Assembly (NCBI RefSeq): GCF_000988165.1
Contig: NW_020169401.1
Span: 1 to 11,250 of the forward strand
Direction of reading: 5' to 3'
Length of the DNA stretch: 11,250 nucleotides
From: Vairimorpha ceranae
Taxonomy: Eukaryota; Microsporidia; Nosematidae
The notes under the pieces: model-generated
Database searches by the model: none
What the model was told of the DNA's origin: nothing
What the model saw: only the letters and a program-made list of their open reading frames with translations
Shown here: positions 1 through 7,075 of the stretch, one piece after another
Position numbering within the stretch: position 1 is the stretch's first letter
Layout: each line of letters starts with the position of its first letter
Translations under genes and position numbers: made by a program

Positions 1-523
1 CGTTCTGTGTGATTTAAAGTTAGAATGAGAAATGGTGTCACTGAAATAATGTTTGTTTACATTTCCTGGGATGTTTTTTCAGGTATTATTTTCTTACAAA
101 CTTCTGAGTTAATCGAGTCGCTTATTATCTCCTCGTGTATACATGGTATTTAGAATACATTTCTTTTTATAATTTATTTGTTAATACAACAAATAAACAT
201 AAAAGAAGAAACATGTGGTAATAAAATATTACCATATTTTATCCACTCAATGCAATGGTTTTGCGTCATTAATATGTGTCCAAAAACTATCTCCCGACAA
301 TTTTAACCAACTACCTTTACTTCCAACATTAATAATTTTTCTCTTTTGTCTTTCATACTTTTTGTTTAACCTACCTGTCTTATACCTTCTTTTATGACCA
401 ATTTTTCACACAGCATGTTAAGGAACTCCTTATTATCTTTTTGCTTAGATATTGGATGATATTCTAAAATACATTTTTGTGAATTATGAAAATCGTATTT
501 GTTACAGATTTAATACGGAGAAT
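1..523. other. No supported gene; A+T-rich flank with one basic open stretch
   Basis: No recognisable gene, RNA or repeat. On the minus strand 250-405 stays open for 52 codons without an ATG and reads as a basic peptide containing KIGHKRRYKTGR near its start and SGDSFWTHINDAK near its end. This is richer in sensible residues than the surrounding A/T-run translations and may be a remnant of an old coding sequence, but I cannot assign a family. The plus-strand ATG frame at 215-397 overlaps it, is hydrophobic and T-rich, and looks like chance. Confidence 0.3.
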
Positions 524-580
524 CTTTGGATTATAGGCACCCGGCAGGCATTTTTAGATCATAGGCACTTGACGGGCACA
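524..580 (+). repeat. M1 left end: two tandem copies of the terminal unit
   Basis: An outer copy at 524-550 (ataggcacccggcaggca core) is followed by an inner copy at 557-580 (ataggcacttgacgggcaca). Both point the same way and match the right end of the element in inverted orientation. Confidence 0.75.
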
Positions 581-603
581 TAATAATAGTATAAATAAAA
601 TGT

Positions 604-1432
604 TCATTTAACTCGAAGTAATTTTAATTTGTAAAAAAACGCCCCAGCCTTGAAAAGTCCACAAAACATTAAAAAATTAAGAAACGTTTGTCGGGGTGTT
701 TTTTGTACATCTTTTTGAGCTTTAATTTATAGTTTAATTTTATTGTTAAGGATTTTAACGTATTGTGTGTGTACGGCTGCGGAAGAATCTACGAAGTGAT
801 ATTTATGTGCTAAAGTACCGTGTGAGCAATTATTTTTTTGAGAGAATTCCCCATAAGCTGCTCATTTATCGGAATGGACAATACTATTTAAACGCACAGC
901 ATTCTCTTTGTCGGAAGCATGACAGGCGCGCTTCTGGAAGACACCATCGAGGTAAAGGCTTTGGCTGGTTTAGTACTTGTGTCCGCCGTGGTTAACGCAC
1001 AACCTGGACGTTCAATTTTCCTCCCCCTATGACTTTTCGTGTTAAAATTTAGCTTGGTCTCGTCGACTTAAAGAATAACGTTCTGGCCCCCTAACATTAT
1101 AGGATGGTTATCAAAATACAACTTTATTTTTTCATCGCATTTCTTTTTAATGCTGCGTATTATTTTAATATTCAAACCACTTACAAAATCAATTATATCA
1201 GATTGCTTTAACCTTTTTACTAGGTAAAATATAACTTTTAAGTGTTTCACGGGAGATCTTTTGACTTGTAAAAAAGAATCAGATAAAATCAAACGCCTAC
1301 ACCCGTAAAATTCACTCTCTTTATTATATCACCTCCAAACGTATCCCAAGCCCCCTTCATTATCAGATTTAAAAACATTTCAGCATTAAAATGTAAACAA
1401 TATGGTTTATCATAAATAAGATTGTTGTTCAT
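604..1432 (-). pseudogene. M1 ISXO2/IS1595-like transposase, broken by stops and frameshifts
   Basis: DDE transposase of the ISXO2 family, which would bind the element ends and move them. Read from high to low coordinates, a zinc-ribbon start (DKPYCLHFNAEM, second Cys replaced by Phe) leads to GYVWR, a helical region (LKQSDIIDFVSGLNIKII), LGGQNVIL-stop-VDETK with the first catalytic Asp (codon 1062-1064), and SHRGR. The block TTADTSTKPAKAF follows, then VHSDK-stop-AAYGEF with the second Asp, HKYHFVD, VHTQYVKIL where the family has a Glu, and a C-terminal tail ending at TGA 604-606. Breaks seen: a frameshift near 1370, TGA at the zinc-ribbon Cys, TAA at the usual Gln before VDETK, a frameshift near 920, TGA at the conserved Trp of the DxWxxY block and TAA at KIKL-stop-IK. 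The 765-995 plus-strand frame is its shadow. The start is approximate; the N-terminus may extend to about 1470. Confidence 0.85.
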
Positions 1433-1537
1433 TAAGAAAGTATCTCTTCATGTGATTTTTGTCAAACGTTTTCAAATCATTCTGACATCTGCATTGAAGA
1501 ACTCTAAAATATTTTAAATTTATAAAATTTTTACTAC

Positions 1538-1585
1538 ATAGGCACTTGACGGGCACAGTGCCCATCAAGTGCCTTTGATCCAAAG
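1538..1585. repeat. M1 right end: back-to-back terminal units forming a hairpin
   Basis: The unit at 1538-1556 (ataggcacttgacgggcac) is followed after one base by its inverted copy gtgcccatcaagtgcct at 1558-1574. This gives a 17-bp palindrome arm with one mismatch. Bases 1575-1585 continue the outer terminal sequence and match 524-534 inverted. The structure joins two transposon ends head to head. Confidence 0.8.
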
Positions 1586-1640
1586 TGCGTGAAATATAAT
1601 TTATTTAGCAATGAATATAATGAAAATTTATGTTTACAGA

Positions 1641-2076
1641 TGTACTTGGAGGTGCTGTAGAAAAAAATTGTCTTTGTTGAAAAATGTTTCCTTTTTTCTA
1701 TAAAAAATTATCGATTAAGGAAATACTTTTGTTTTAAAACTGTGGTCTGCCAATGTTAAGCAAAAGGCAATAAGTAAATTTCTTGAGATAGGCAGGGGCT
1801 TATCAGACATATAGTTTAAAAGACAAATTATTATGGTGTCTTTTGAAAGCAAAAAAGAATAAACATTCGAAGAATTATTAATTAATTATGTTTATAAAGA
1901 TTCGGCAATACATACACTGGCTCTTAAAAAGTTTAGGACATGTTAAAATTGGGAATACGTATAGTAAAAACGATTTTAATAAAACAACCCCCACCCGAAA
2001 TGCTCAGAGTTTTCTATTTTGCAAAGGTTTTAAATATTTAATTTTGTTTAAATGTTATTTAATTTGTCCCTGCTGA
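1641..2076 (+). pseudogene. M2 ISXO2-like transposase remnant, core deleted
   Basis: The first part (1641-1814) reads CTWRCCRKKLSLLKNVSFF, then LWSANVKQKAISKFLEIGR and LSDI. This is the second half of the zinc ribbon and the helical N-terminal region of ISXO2-type transposases. It contains TAA stops near 1702 and 1714 and ends at TAG 1812-1814. A possible first zinc-ribbon Cys lies just upstream at about 1586. The second part, in another frame (about 1902-2046), reads LLKSLGHVKIGNTYSKNDF. It is clearly related to LFKSLRHVKIGSTYSEND in the C-terminal tail of the M5 transposase. All three catalytic blocks are missing between the two parts, with the junction around 1850-1890. Whether both parts came from one copy is inferred from collinearity. 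Confidence 0.65.
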
Positions 2077-2262
2077 CAAAATTTCATTTTTAATTTAAAA
2101 CCTCGTCAAAAGTTTAAGATATCACTATTTCTTGTTACAATATAAAAAAGTAAATTTTAGAATCGATCGTATTTTTCTATAAAAGCTTATTTATGTTTTT
2201 ATTTAATCTTTTAAGTGCATTATGAAGTTTTTGTAGATTTTTTTTAGTTAAGACAAGAAAGT
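1902..2262 (+). repeat. M2/M5 family 3' segment (inverted partner at 8200-8074 and 7060-6846)
   Basis: The partner sequence on the minus strand of M5 shares long blocks, for example acatgttaaaattggga, caaaatttcatttttaattt, ttcttgttacaatataaaaa and cttttaagtgcattatg. Resemblance fades at about 2262 here and 6846 there. In M5 the segment is interrupted by M6; here it is continuous. Confidence 0.8.
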
Positions 2263-2300
2263 TGGGATACAATAGAAACATATTTGTCCCTGCCGATTAA
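2263..2300 (+). repeat. M3 left terminal inverted repeat
   Basis: It matches 4896-4948 in inverted orientation (core atatttgtccctgccgatt here, atatttgtccttgcagatt there). A shorter similar string, atttgtccctgctgac, occurs at 2062-2078 inside M2, so related elements may share part of this end sequence. Confidence 0.7.
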
Positions 2301-2430
2301 AAATTTTTATCCCCCAGAATGAGGTGCAAAATTGAGGAGGAGAAAAAATCATTGAAGAAAAAAGGGATGTTTTTTGCATAAAATTTAACATAATAAATCA
2401 AAATAAATTTTAAAAATGAGTTGATTTTTG

Positions 2431-2905
2431 TTAATCGCAAAGAAATTTAATTACTTTTTCAAATACAAAAGATTTTTGATTTCTTGTAAACGCAAACAAT
2501 TCTAAAAAATTACTAATTTTTAAATATTTTCTATGTCTGGCAGAAATATTTAACTTTACAACTGCCCTGCCCATATCCCTTCTATTGTATTTATATGCGT
2601 ACCTGTTTGGTTATTAATAAAACCAATACTGAGATTTACATTATAATGTGTATATTCTGTAAATTCACTCAATTTGGCGTATCCTCTTCAGCAGTCTGTA
2701 TAATACTTTCTGGCCCGACATACTTTTTAACTGGCGCTGTAAGTGTATCTTCTTTTCTGTTGGTAACTTTAATCAATACAAGTTTTTAGCAAGGCGTACG
2801 CTCGAGCATTCTCAGAATACATACACCACCAACTCGGTGCCTTTATGGTGTTTGTTCTTTCCTATTTTAGTTTCATCTATTTCAACAATACAATTGGGAG
2901 AAAAC
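2431..2905 (-). pseudogene. M3 ISXO2-like transposase, C-terminal half
   Basis: Catalytic half of the transposase whose N-terminal half lies at 4345-4686. It reads PNCIVEIDETKIGKNKHHKG with the first catalytic Asp, then a +1 shift to MLERTPC-stop-KLVLIKVTNRK, and KKYVGPESIIQ. The second Asp block is degraded. After another shift come YTHYNVNLSIGFINNQ and THINTIEGIWAG with the family Glu. A final shift near 2555 precedes a clean C-terminus (RHRKYLKISNFLELF) that ends FLCD-TAA at 2431-2433. Three frameshifts and two or more stops make it non-functional. Confidence 0.85.
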
Positions 2906-2910
2906 TCCCC

Positions 2911-2960
2911 AAGTCGCACGATTTTTGATATACTTAAAAAAAATTTTACCCCGATTTTGC
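2911..2960 (+). repeat. M4 left terminal inverted repeat
   Basis: About 45 bp, imperfect, paired with 4295-4345. The shared core is gcacgatttttgatatact, A-run, then ttttaccc. Confidence 0.8.
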
Positions 2961-3330
2961 ACTTTCATTCTGTAAAAATAATGATATATGTGAAGCTCCC
3001 GATCCCGGGAGCCCGGAGTCCCCAAAATGTCTTTAGTTAAATTATTTATTTCATCTTCCTCTTTTTCTGGTTTTTCAGTCTTGTTTAATTTCATCGTTTT
3101 TTTCATCTTTCGGGTAAGATATTTGTTTAAATGGTTTTTTAAATTAAAAGTCCTCGATGTTTTTTGACGCTTTGATTTAATTATATATAATCGTTGTGTT
3201 TGTCTTCTTTTTCGTATTCATCCAGATTCTTCTTATCATCCGACTATTTTAATTAGTTCGAGTTTTAAATTAAATTCTCTTATCTTCTTTCCTTTTCAGT
3301 CTTATGACGCCCCTTTGGTCGTCCGGCTGA
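2960..3330 (-). other. M4 extra region with charged, AT-hook-like coding traces
   Basis: Between the M4 transposase stop and the left end lies sequence that Merlin elements usually lack. Minus-strand translation from about 3330 down gives GRPKGRHKTEKERR then a stop. In shifting frames it continues DKKNLDEYEKEDKHNDY, FKKPFKQISYPKDEKND and, at 2882-3106, MKLNKTEKPEKEEDEINN. GRPKGR resembles an AT-hook core. The Lys/Glu-rich composition may be a decayed passenger gene, a captured host fragment or simply purine-rich noncoding DNA. A small GC-rich hairpin sits at 2995-3012. No function is claimed. Confidence 0.3.
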
Positions 3331-3446
3331 TAATATAAATTCTTATTTTTATAAAAAGTAACTTTTGCAAAATAAATAAAGCCAAATTTCAAAATTGTTT
3401 TGTTTAAAATTCTAAATTAAAACTTGTATTATACATCATAAAACTT

Positions 3447-4266
3447 TTATTCATATTTGTAAAAAAGAGAAATATATAGTAAATCCTTTAACATTGTTGT
3501 TGGCTGATTTCTCCAAAGCATATATTTAAGGTGATATATTTTTACTAATAAAGCTGTTCTACTTCTGTGGAACACATTTCTTTTTAACCCCGACCAGTTT
3601 CCTTCTATAGTATTTGTATGCACACTACTAATTTTATTTAACAATTCTTTTAAATGGTTTACGGTTTTGTATGCAAAATAATGAAGCTTTAAATGGAGAT
3701 CGGCTTTTCAACCGCCCCTGTAAATTACAGAATATGGTAAGATGTATTTAAACATAATATTTTAAAATTCTGTTCTATTTCTTTTTATCACCCAACATAA
3801 CAAAATTTTACGAGTATGGTGCTCAACTGCACCAAAGATCCAAACTCCGTCAACCCCGCGACCCCTATTATACTTCCTCTTCCCCAGCTTGCTTTCGTCA
3901 ATCTCCATTATATTTCCGTTTCTTCCACAAGTTAATGCTCTCAAGATATTTATTATATATTAATTCTTTATTAAATTTGTAAATCATATCAGAGACTTTA
4001 CTTTTTGATATTCTTGTAATTCTTGAAATAATCTCAAATGGAAGATTGTTAAAAAATATATCAACAATTTTTAAAAAGGTCGAAGGAGAAATTTTAAGGG
4101 AAAAGAAAACAGTATGTTTAAAAGTAGAATATCTTATTTTACAAAACTTATCATTACAGCGTACTATTGATACGCCATATTGTACAATTTCCGATCCACA
4201 TTTTTGGCAACAACGAGCAAAAGTACATACTCAGATCATATTTAAAATTTCTTCATATTGTTCCTC
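3447..4266 (-). pseudogene. M4 ISXO2-like transposase, nearly full length
   Basis: The zinc ribbon is complete (CCQKCG, then RCNDKFC), followed by SPSTFLKIVDIFFNNLPF and ITRISKSKVSDMIYKF, the helical N-terminal domain. One frameshift near 3945 precedes CGRNGNIMEIDESKLGKRK and YNRGRGVDGVWIFGAVEHHT, with the first catalytic Asp. The frame then runs to the end with only two stops: TAA at TEF-stop-NIMFKYI, and TGA at YRGG-stop-KADL, where relatives have DGWKAY. There the second catalytic Asp has become Gly and the Trp has become TGA. The third block, VHTNTIEGNWSG, keeps its Glu. The C-terminus ends at 3447. A further in-frame TGA lies just before the zinc ribbon (near 4236). The 4046-4532 plus-strand frames are shadows. 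Confidence 0.88.
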
Positions 4267-4294
4267 CTATTGTAACATCAAAAGATAAGGGTAA

Positions 4295-4345
4295 AAAATT
4301 TTTTTTTGAGTATATCAAAAATCGTGCAGTTTTTGGTTGTTTTAA
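4295..4345 (-). repeat. M4 right terminal inverted repeat
   Basis: Inverted partner of 2911-2960. The plus strand here reads gagtatatcaaaaatcgtgc after a T-run. Confidence 0.8.
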
Positions 4346-4686
4346 CACAACAATTATCCCGGGTTCATCTATATTTTGTCCTACACGTTTTGCAGTACGA
4401 CCGATTGTTTTTTTACTTAATCTTGATATAAAATTTATAGATTTTATCGAATTGTTATGCAAAAATAGAAATAGAACTTTCGTAACTACAGGTCAATTAC
4501 TTTTTCATTACAAAACTGTTTCTTACTGGTAATTTTTTCACTGCGAGTAGCACGAGTATATCGTAAAATATTTTATCCCCAATTACTTTTCGACTTTGCT
4601 TAAACATTGCAAACAATCCTTTCTATAATAATATAAGAAACAATTTTTTTAAACGTATTCTTTATTTCATCGAAATTAATATTCAT
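4345..4686 (-). pseudogene. M3 ISXO2-like transposase, N-terminal half
   Basis: The reading starts at ATG 4686-4684: MNINFDEIKNTFKKIVSYII, then IVCNV-stop at the first zinc-ribbon pair. Continuing in the same frame come a TAA and RYTRATRSEKITSKKQF, the second zinc-ribbon region with its Cys lost. After a frameshift near 4485 it reads VTKVLFLFLHNNSIKSIN, FISRLSKKTIGRTAKR and EPGIIVV, which is the helix-rich region up to just before the first catalytic Asp. It then runs into M4's end at 4345. Its orientation, subfamily features and the shared inverted ends at 2263 and 4948 indicate that it belongs with 2431-2905. An alternative ATG at 4782 would add a hydrophobic leader not typical of the family. 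Confidence 0.8.
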
Positions 4687-4895
4687 TTTTAAAGTTATAA
4701 AAACCACAAAAACAATAAATGATTGCAAATTGAAAAAGTATTTAATCTCTTTGTAGATTGACAAAAAACGACTTATTTTCAAAATTTAAATTGAATTATT
4801 ATGTTTAAATTTCAATTTAATGCAAAAAAACATTGTTTTTTTCTTTAAGGATTTTTTCTTCTTCGTAATTTTGTAACTCGTTTTAGGTGTTAAAA

Positions 4896-4948
4896 GTTTT
4901 AAATCTGCAAGGACAAATATGGATTTCTATCGTATTCTTCAGCCAAAA
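4896..4948 (-). repeat. M3 right terminal inverted repeat
   Basis: Inverted partner of 2263-2300. The plus strand reads ctgcaaggacaaatatggat then ttctatcgtattcttcag. Confidence 0.7.
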
Positions 4949-4984
4949 AAAGATACGTAAAAACACCCAAAACAAAACTACCTC

Positions 4985-5100
4985 AAAGGTTTTGAATATA
5001 AAGAGACCGTAAAAATTTCATATTCATACTTTTTTGTCTTTTTAAATGCCACGTCAATTGTTATTTTCAGGTCGGACCACCAATTTCGTCAAAAAATGCA
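4985..5100 (+). repeat. T1 left terminal inverted repeat
   Basis: Imperfect inverted partner of about 6380-6510. Shared blocks are atataaag, aaatttcatattcatacttt, ttgttattttcaggtcggac and a weaker stretch to about 5100. Confidence 0.8.
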
Positions 5101-5121
5101 AAAAAAGCAATCTTTTGAAAC

Positions 5122-5313
5122 TTATTGTCTTGCCCTCGGAGCGTAGCTACCAAACTTGTAATACTTTTCAATAAAACCATTTATTACATAACGATGTCTA
5201 AGGCCAGATAACTTTCTAATACTTTTCTTATTTTCTTCACGCATCATTTTAAAATTATTTTTCTTTGAATAGTAGTTTCTAAAACATTGCTTCATTCCAA
5301 AACATTTTTTCAA
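5122..5313 (-). other. 63-codon open frame in the 3' part of T1, unassigned
   Basis: This lies between the T1 transposase stop and the left inverted repeat, on the same strand. The peptide is basic (FRNYYSKKNNFKMMREENKK early, GLRHRYVINGFIEKYYKF late) and starts with ATG. Tc1 elements normally have one gene, so this is most likely chance or a decayed captured fragment. I recognise no family. Confidence 0.2.
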
Positions 5314-5372
5314 ACCATCAGTTTTATTTTTGAAATCAAAAACAATTATTTGTCATGTTTGTGGCATGACAC

Positions 5373-6338
5373 TCATTTATTAATTTTAGCCCCCTTTCTT
5401 TTGAAACATCCAACATCCTGTTTTGCATTCCAGCTACATAATTTCCTATTTTTTAATGGTATTTTTAAACAAGCCGATAAAATAGCGGTTTTAAGTTCAC
5501 AAGTATTTCTGTATTGTTTTCTTTTGCCATAAATTATTTTTGACATGTCGGACCATTCATTTTCTATTGGGTTTAAATCGGGACCTAGAGATGGCACCCC
5601 ATTACATTAATATCATTTTCATTAAACCATTCCCCCGTCCTCTTGCTTTGTGACACGGGGCATTATTTTGTTAAAAAACGAAATCATTATTGCTGTTTTG
5701 TTCGAAAAAACTTTTATGCAAAATTTCTAACATATTACAGTAGAATCCACTGTTCATGCGAGATTCTATTACATGTAACACAAGCTTCTGATTGTAACAA
5801 ACCCCGGCCCAGACCATGATCCCGTCTCTCCCCGTATTTATTTACTGTAGCTAATTTCTTCACTATTAACGTTGTACCAGTAATATTTAAGGCTATCCGG
5901 GCTTCTAAATTGAATTTTTTCTCTTTTAGTAGTCCAAAGTACTCTGATGAGCGCAAATTCAAATCTTATATTCTTGTGTTTCCTTGTGAACAATTGGGGA
6001 ATGTTTCATCTTTTTATACACCAGATTTCTATTCAGATGAAGTGCTCGAAGAATTGTGAAGTTCGACATGCCTGAATTAATTTGTGTATTGATTTTTTTG
6101 ATAGAAATGGCTTTATTATTAGACAATTTATGTATCATATTTATTTTCCTAAGAGAAAGAGATTTCGGCCTACCCTGTATTTCCCTTTTTCCATAATTGC
6201 TTTTTTTTATAAAAAACTTTGTATCACGTGTCTGCTCCTATTTATCTTGCCAAAAATCGCAGAAATTGTCATATTAGCTTTCTTTAAAAGCCAAAATTTG
6301 GCCTTTCTCAACATCACTTGGTGTTTTTATTTACCCAT
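5373..6338 (-). pseudogene. Tc1-type transposase, all domains traceable but broken
   Basis: It would cut and paste the element at TA sites. It starts at ATG 6338-6336 (MGK-stop-KH). The first helix-turn-helix reads LLKKANMTISAIFGKINRSR. After a shift comes GRPKSLSLRKINMIHKLS, the GRP-type linker plus second paired domain, then MSNFTILRALHLNRNLVYKK. The first catalytic Asp region is damaged (KEKKFNL where relatives have SDE-KFNL), followed by KLATVNKYGE and, after a shift, IMVWAGV. MNSGFYCNMLEILHKSF leads to FVF-stop-QNNAPCHKAR, where the family has QQDNAPCH: Gln is now TAA and the second catalytic Asp is Asn. Another two shifts bring GEWFNENDINV and SLGPDLNPIENEW, keeping the last catalytic Glu. 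ELKTAILSACLKIP and a Lys-rich end precede TGA 5373-5375. The three parts at 5373-5597, 5735-5962 and 6060-6338 belong to one gene; the plus frame 6082-6450 is a shadow. Confidence 0.92.
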
Positions 6339-6379
6339 TTTAAGGTATAAAAAATACAATCTTGAAAAAAGAAAATATT

Positions 6380-6510
6380 TGCATGTTTTAATAAAATTTG
6401 TGGTCCGACCTGAAAATAACAATAGCCGTGGTACATCAAAAATTGTTTAAAAATACAAAAAAGTATGAATATGAAATTTTTTCAGTACCTTTATGTTCGG
6501 TTTAGAAAAT
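6380..6510 (-). repeat. T1 right terminal inverted repeat
   Basis: Inverted partner of 4985-5100. The plus strand contains gtccgacctgaaaataacaa and aaaaaagtatgaatatgaaa. It carries a few extra bases (around 6422-6440) relative to the left copy. Confidence 0.8.
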
Positions 6511-6845
6511 TTTAAAGAAAAGTTATGTCTATTTGAGAAGCTCCGTGAAAGTCTGTGCGAAGGCTTCTTGTTAATCCCATTGTCCATCATTTTCTTTATG
6601 GGTAAAAATTCTATTTATAGTTTTTAATTAATTAAAAATTACATAAACAAACAATATAAGAATACAGTATATTAAAGTTAAGCTAAAAGGAAAACGAAAA
6701 GACTGATCTATATTGAATGCTCACTTGTTTGTTTAACCACACAAGAATTGATTTAACAAACAGAGATTGATGGTCATGTGTCAGCTGCACCAATGACATT
6801 TTATATTCAAAATTTTCGAGATAGTTTTATTTTTAGTATTTTTAC
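6511..6845. other. Intervening DNA without a supported gene
   Basis: A+T-rich sequence between T1 and the 3' end of M5. The only non-random impression is a 16-codon minus-strand piece near 6545-6600 (KENDGQWD-stop-QEAFAQTF), too short to interpret. The palindromic stretch tttttaattaattaaaaatt near 6620 is simple A/T sequence. Confidence 0.4.
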
Positions 6846-7075
6846 TTATCTTTTCTTAATTAAGAAAAAATCTATAAACACACCATAATGCACTTAAAAG
6901 AGCAGATAAACACGTTAATAAGCTTGTGTAGAAAAATACAATCAATTTTAAGATTTACTTTTTTATATTGTAACAAGAAATGGGGAGGGGGTCTTCAAAT
7001 TTTGACAAGGTTTTTAAATTAAAAATGAAATTTTGTCGGCAGGTACAAATTAAATAAGATTTAAGCAGAATTTAA
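6846..7075 (-). repeat. M5 3' terminal segment beyond the M6 insertion
   Basis: Minus-strand sequence matching M2 2045-2262, including cttatttaatttgtacctgc, ttcttgttacaatataaaaa and cttttaagtgcattatg. It shows that 8074 and 7068 were once adjacent. Confidence 0.8.
7068..7075 (+). repeat. Candidate M6 target duplication, left copy (gaatttaa)
   Basis: Eight bases directly outside the M6 left end; the right copy at 8066-8073 is gaataaaa (6 of 8 equal). Eight to nine bases is the usual duplication length for Merlin elements. Divergence fits an old insertion. Confidence 0.55.

Larger units (their letters stand above)
524..1585 (-). mobile_element. M1: Merlin (ISXO2/IS1595-type) DNA transposon, decayed
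   Basis: An element of about 1.06 kb bounded by inverted terminal sequences around one minus-strand transposase pseudogene. The left end reads inward from 524 (ctttggattataggcac) and the right end, read on the minus strand from 1585 (ctttggatcaaaggcac), matches it closely. Each end holds a second copy of the unit ataggcacttgacgggcac, at 561-579 on the left and 1538-1556 on the right. Size and single transposase are normal for Merlin elements. I could not identify a convincing 8-9 bp target duplication: the bases outside 524 and 1585 do not match. Confidence 0.8.
1590..2262 (+). mobile_element. M2: remnant of an M5-family Merlin element, internally deleted
   Basis: A plus-strand remnant with part of a transposase N-terminus (1641-1814), a C-terminal tail (about 1902-2046) and about 200 bp of terminal sequence (2053-2262). 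The tail and terminal part match, in inverted orientation, the 3' part of M5 at 8200-8074 plus 7060-6846. The left limit is not defined because M1's right end abuts it. The catalytic core is absent, so this copy could never be autonomous. Confidence 0.65.
2905..4345 (-). mobile_element. M4: complete Merlin element nested inside M3
   Basis: Inverted ends: plus 2911-2960 contains gcacgatttttgatatact followed by an A-run and attttacccc. The minus strand at 4345-4295 contains gcacgatttttgatatact followed by an A-run and tttttaccctt. The interior holds a minus-strand transposase (3447-4266) plus about 490 bp of extra 3' sequence. At about 1.44 kb it is longer than M1 or M6. Outside the ends, both flanks carry attgttg on the minus strand (in I-I-V-V on one side and C-I-V-E on the other), a candidate 8-bp duplication. 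The coding similarity extends a few bases further than that, so the exact junction is uncertain. Confidence 0.75.
2263..4948 (-). mobile_element. M3: Merlin element split by a nested Merlin element (M4)
   Basis: The left end (about 2263-2300) contains gatacaatagaaacatattt followed by gtccctgccgatt. The minus strand at the right end (about 4948-4896) contains atacgatagaaatccatatt followed by tgtccttgcagattt. These are long imperfect inverted repeats. Between them, a minus-strand transposase is present in two halves, 4686-4345 and 2905-2431, separated by M4. Without the insert the element would be about 1.2 kb, normal for this group. Exact end bases and target duplication are not resolved. Confidence 0.75.
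4985..6510 (-). mobile_element. T1: Tc1/mariner-type DNA transposon, decayed
   Basis: An element of about 1.5 kb with long inverted ends. The left end includes tttcatattcatactttttt and then ttgttattttcaggtcggac near 5017-5080. The right end, read on the minus strand from about 6486 to 6390, includes the same two strings in the same order. Between them is a minus-strand Tc1-type transposase. The terminal repeat is at least 80-110 bp, with a small length difference between copies. The outermost bases and the expected TA duplication are not certain. Confidence 0.85.

Noticed and set aside
765..995. Plus-strand 76-codon frame as a gene
   Set aside because: It is the antisense shadow of the M1 transposase core, which has clear family motifs on the minus strand.
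2221..2262. T-rich runs as bacterial-type terminators
   Set aside because: T runs occur everywhere in this DNA and have no stable GC stem before them; the element content is eukaryotic.
604..4266. Reassigned genetic code with TGA as Trp or TAA as Gln
   Set aside because: The recurrence at Trp and Gln positions is suggestive. However, TGG is used for Trp nearby, TAA also falls at non-Gln sites, TGA falls at a Cys, and every gene also has frameshifts. Decay explains all of it.
4046..4532. Two overlapping plus-strand frames (80 and 121 codons) as genes
   Set aside because: They lie opposite the zinc-ribbon part of the M4 transposase, the M4 right end and part of the M3 transposase. Their resemblance to a peptide at 2882-2960 comes only from the M4 inverted repeat.
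6082..6450. 122-codon plus-strand frame, apparently a membrane protein
   Set aside because: Its hydrophobicity comes from A/T-rich antisense of the Tc1 helix-turn-helix region.
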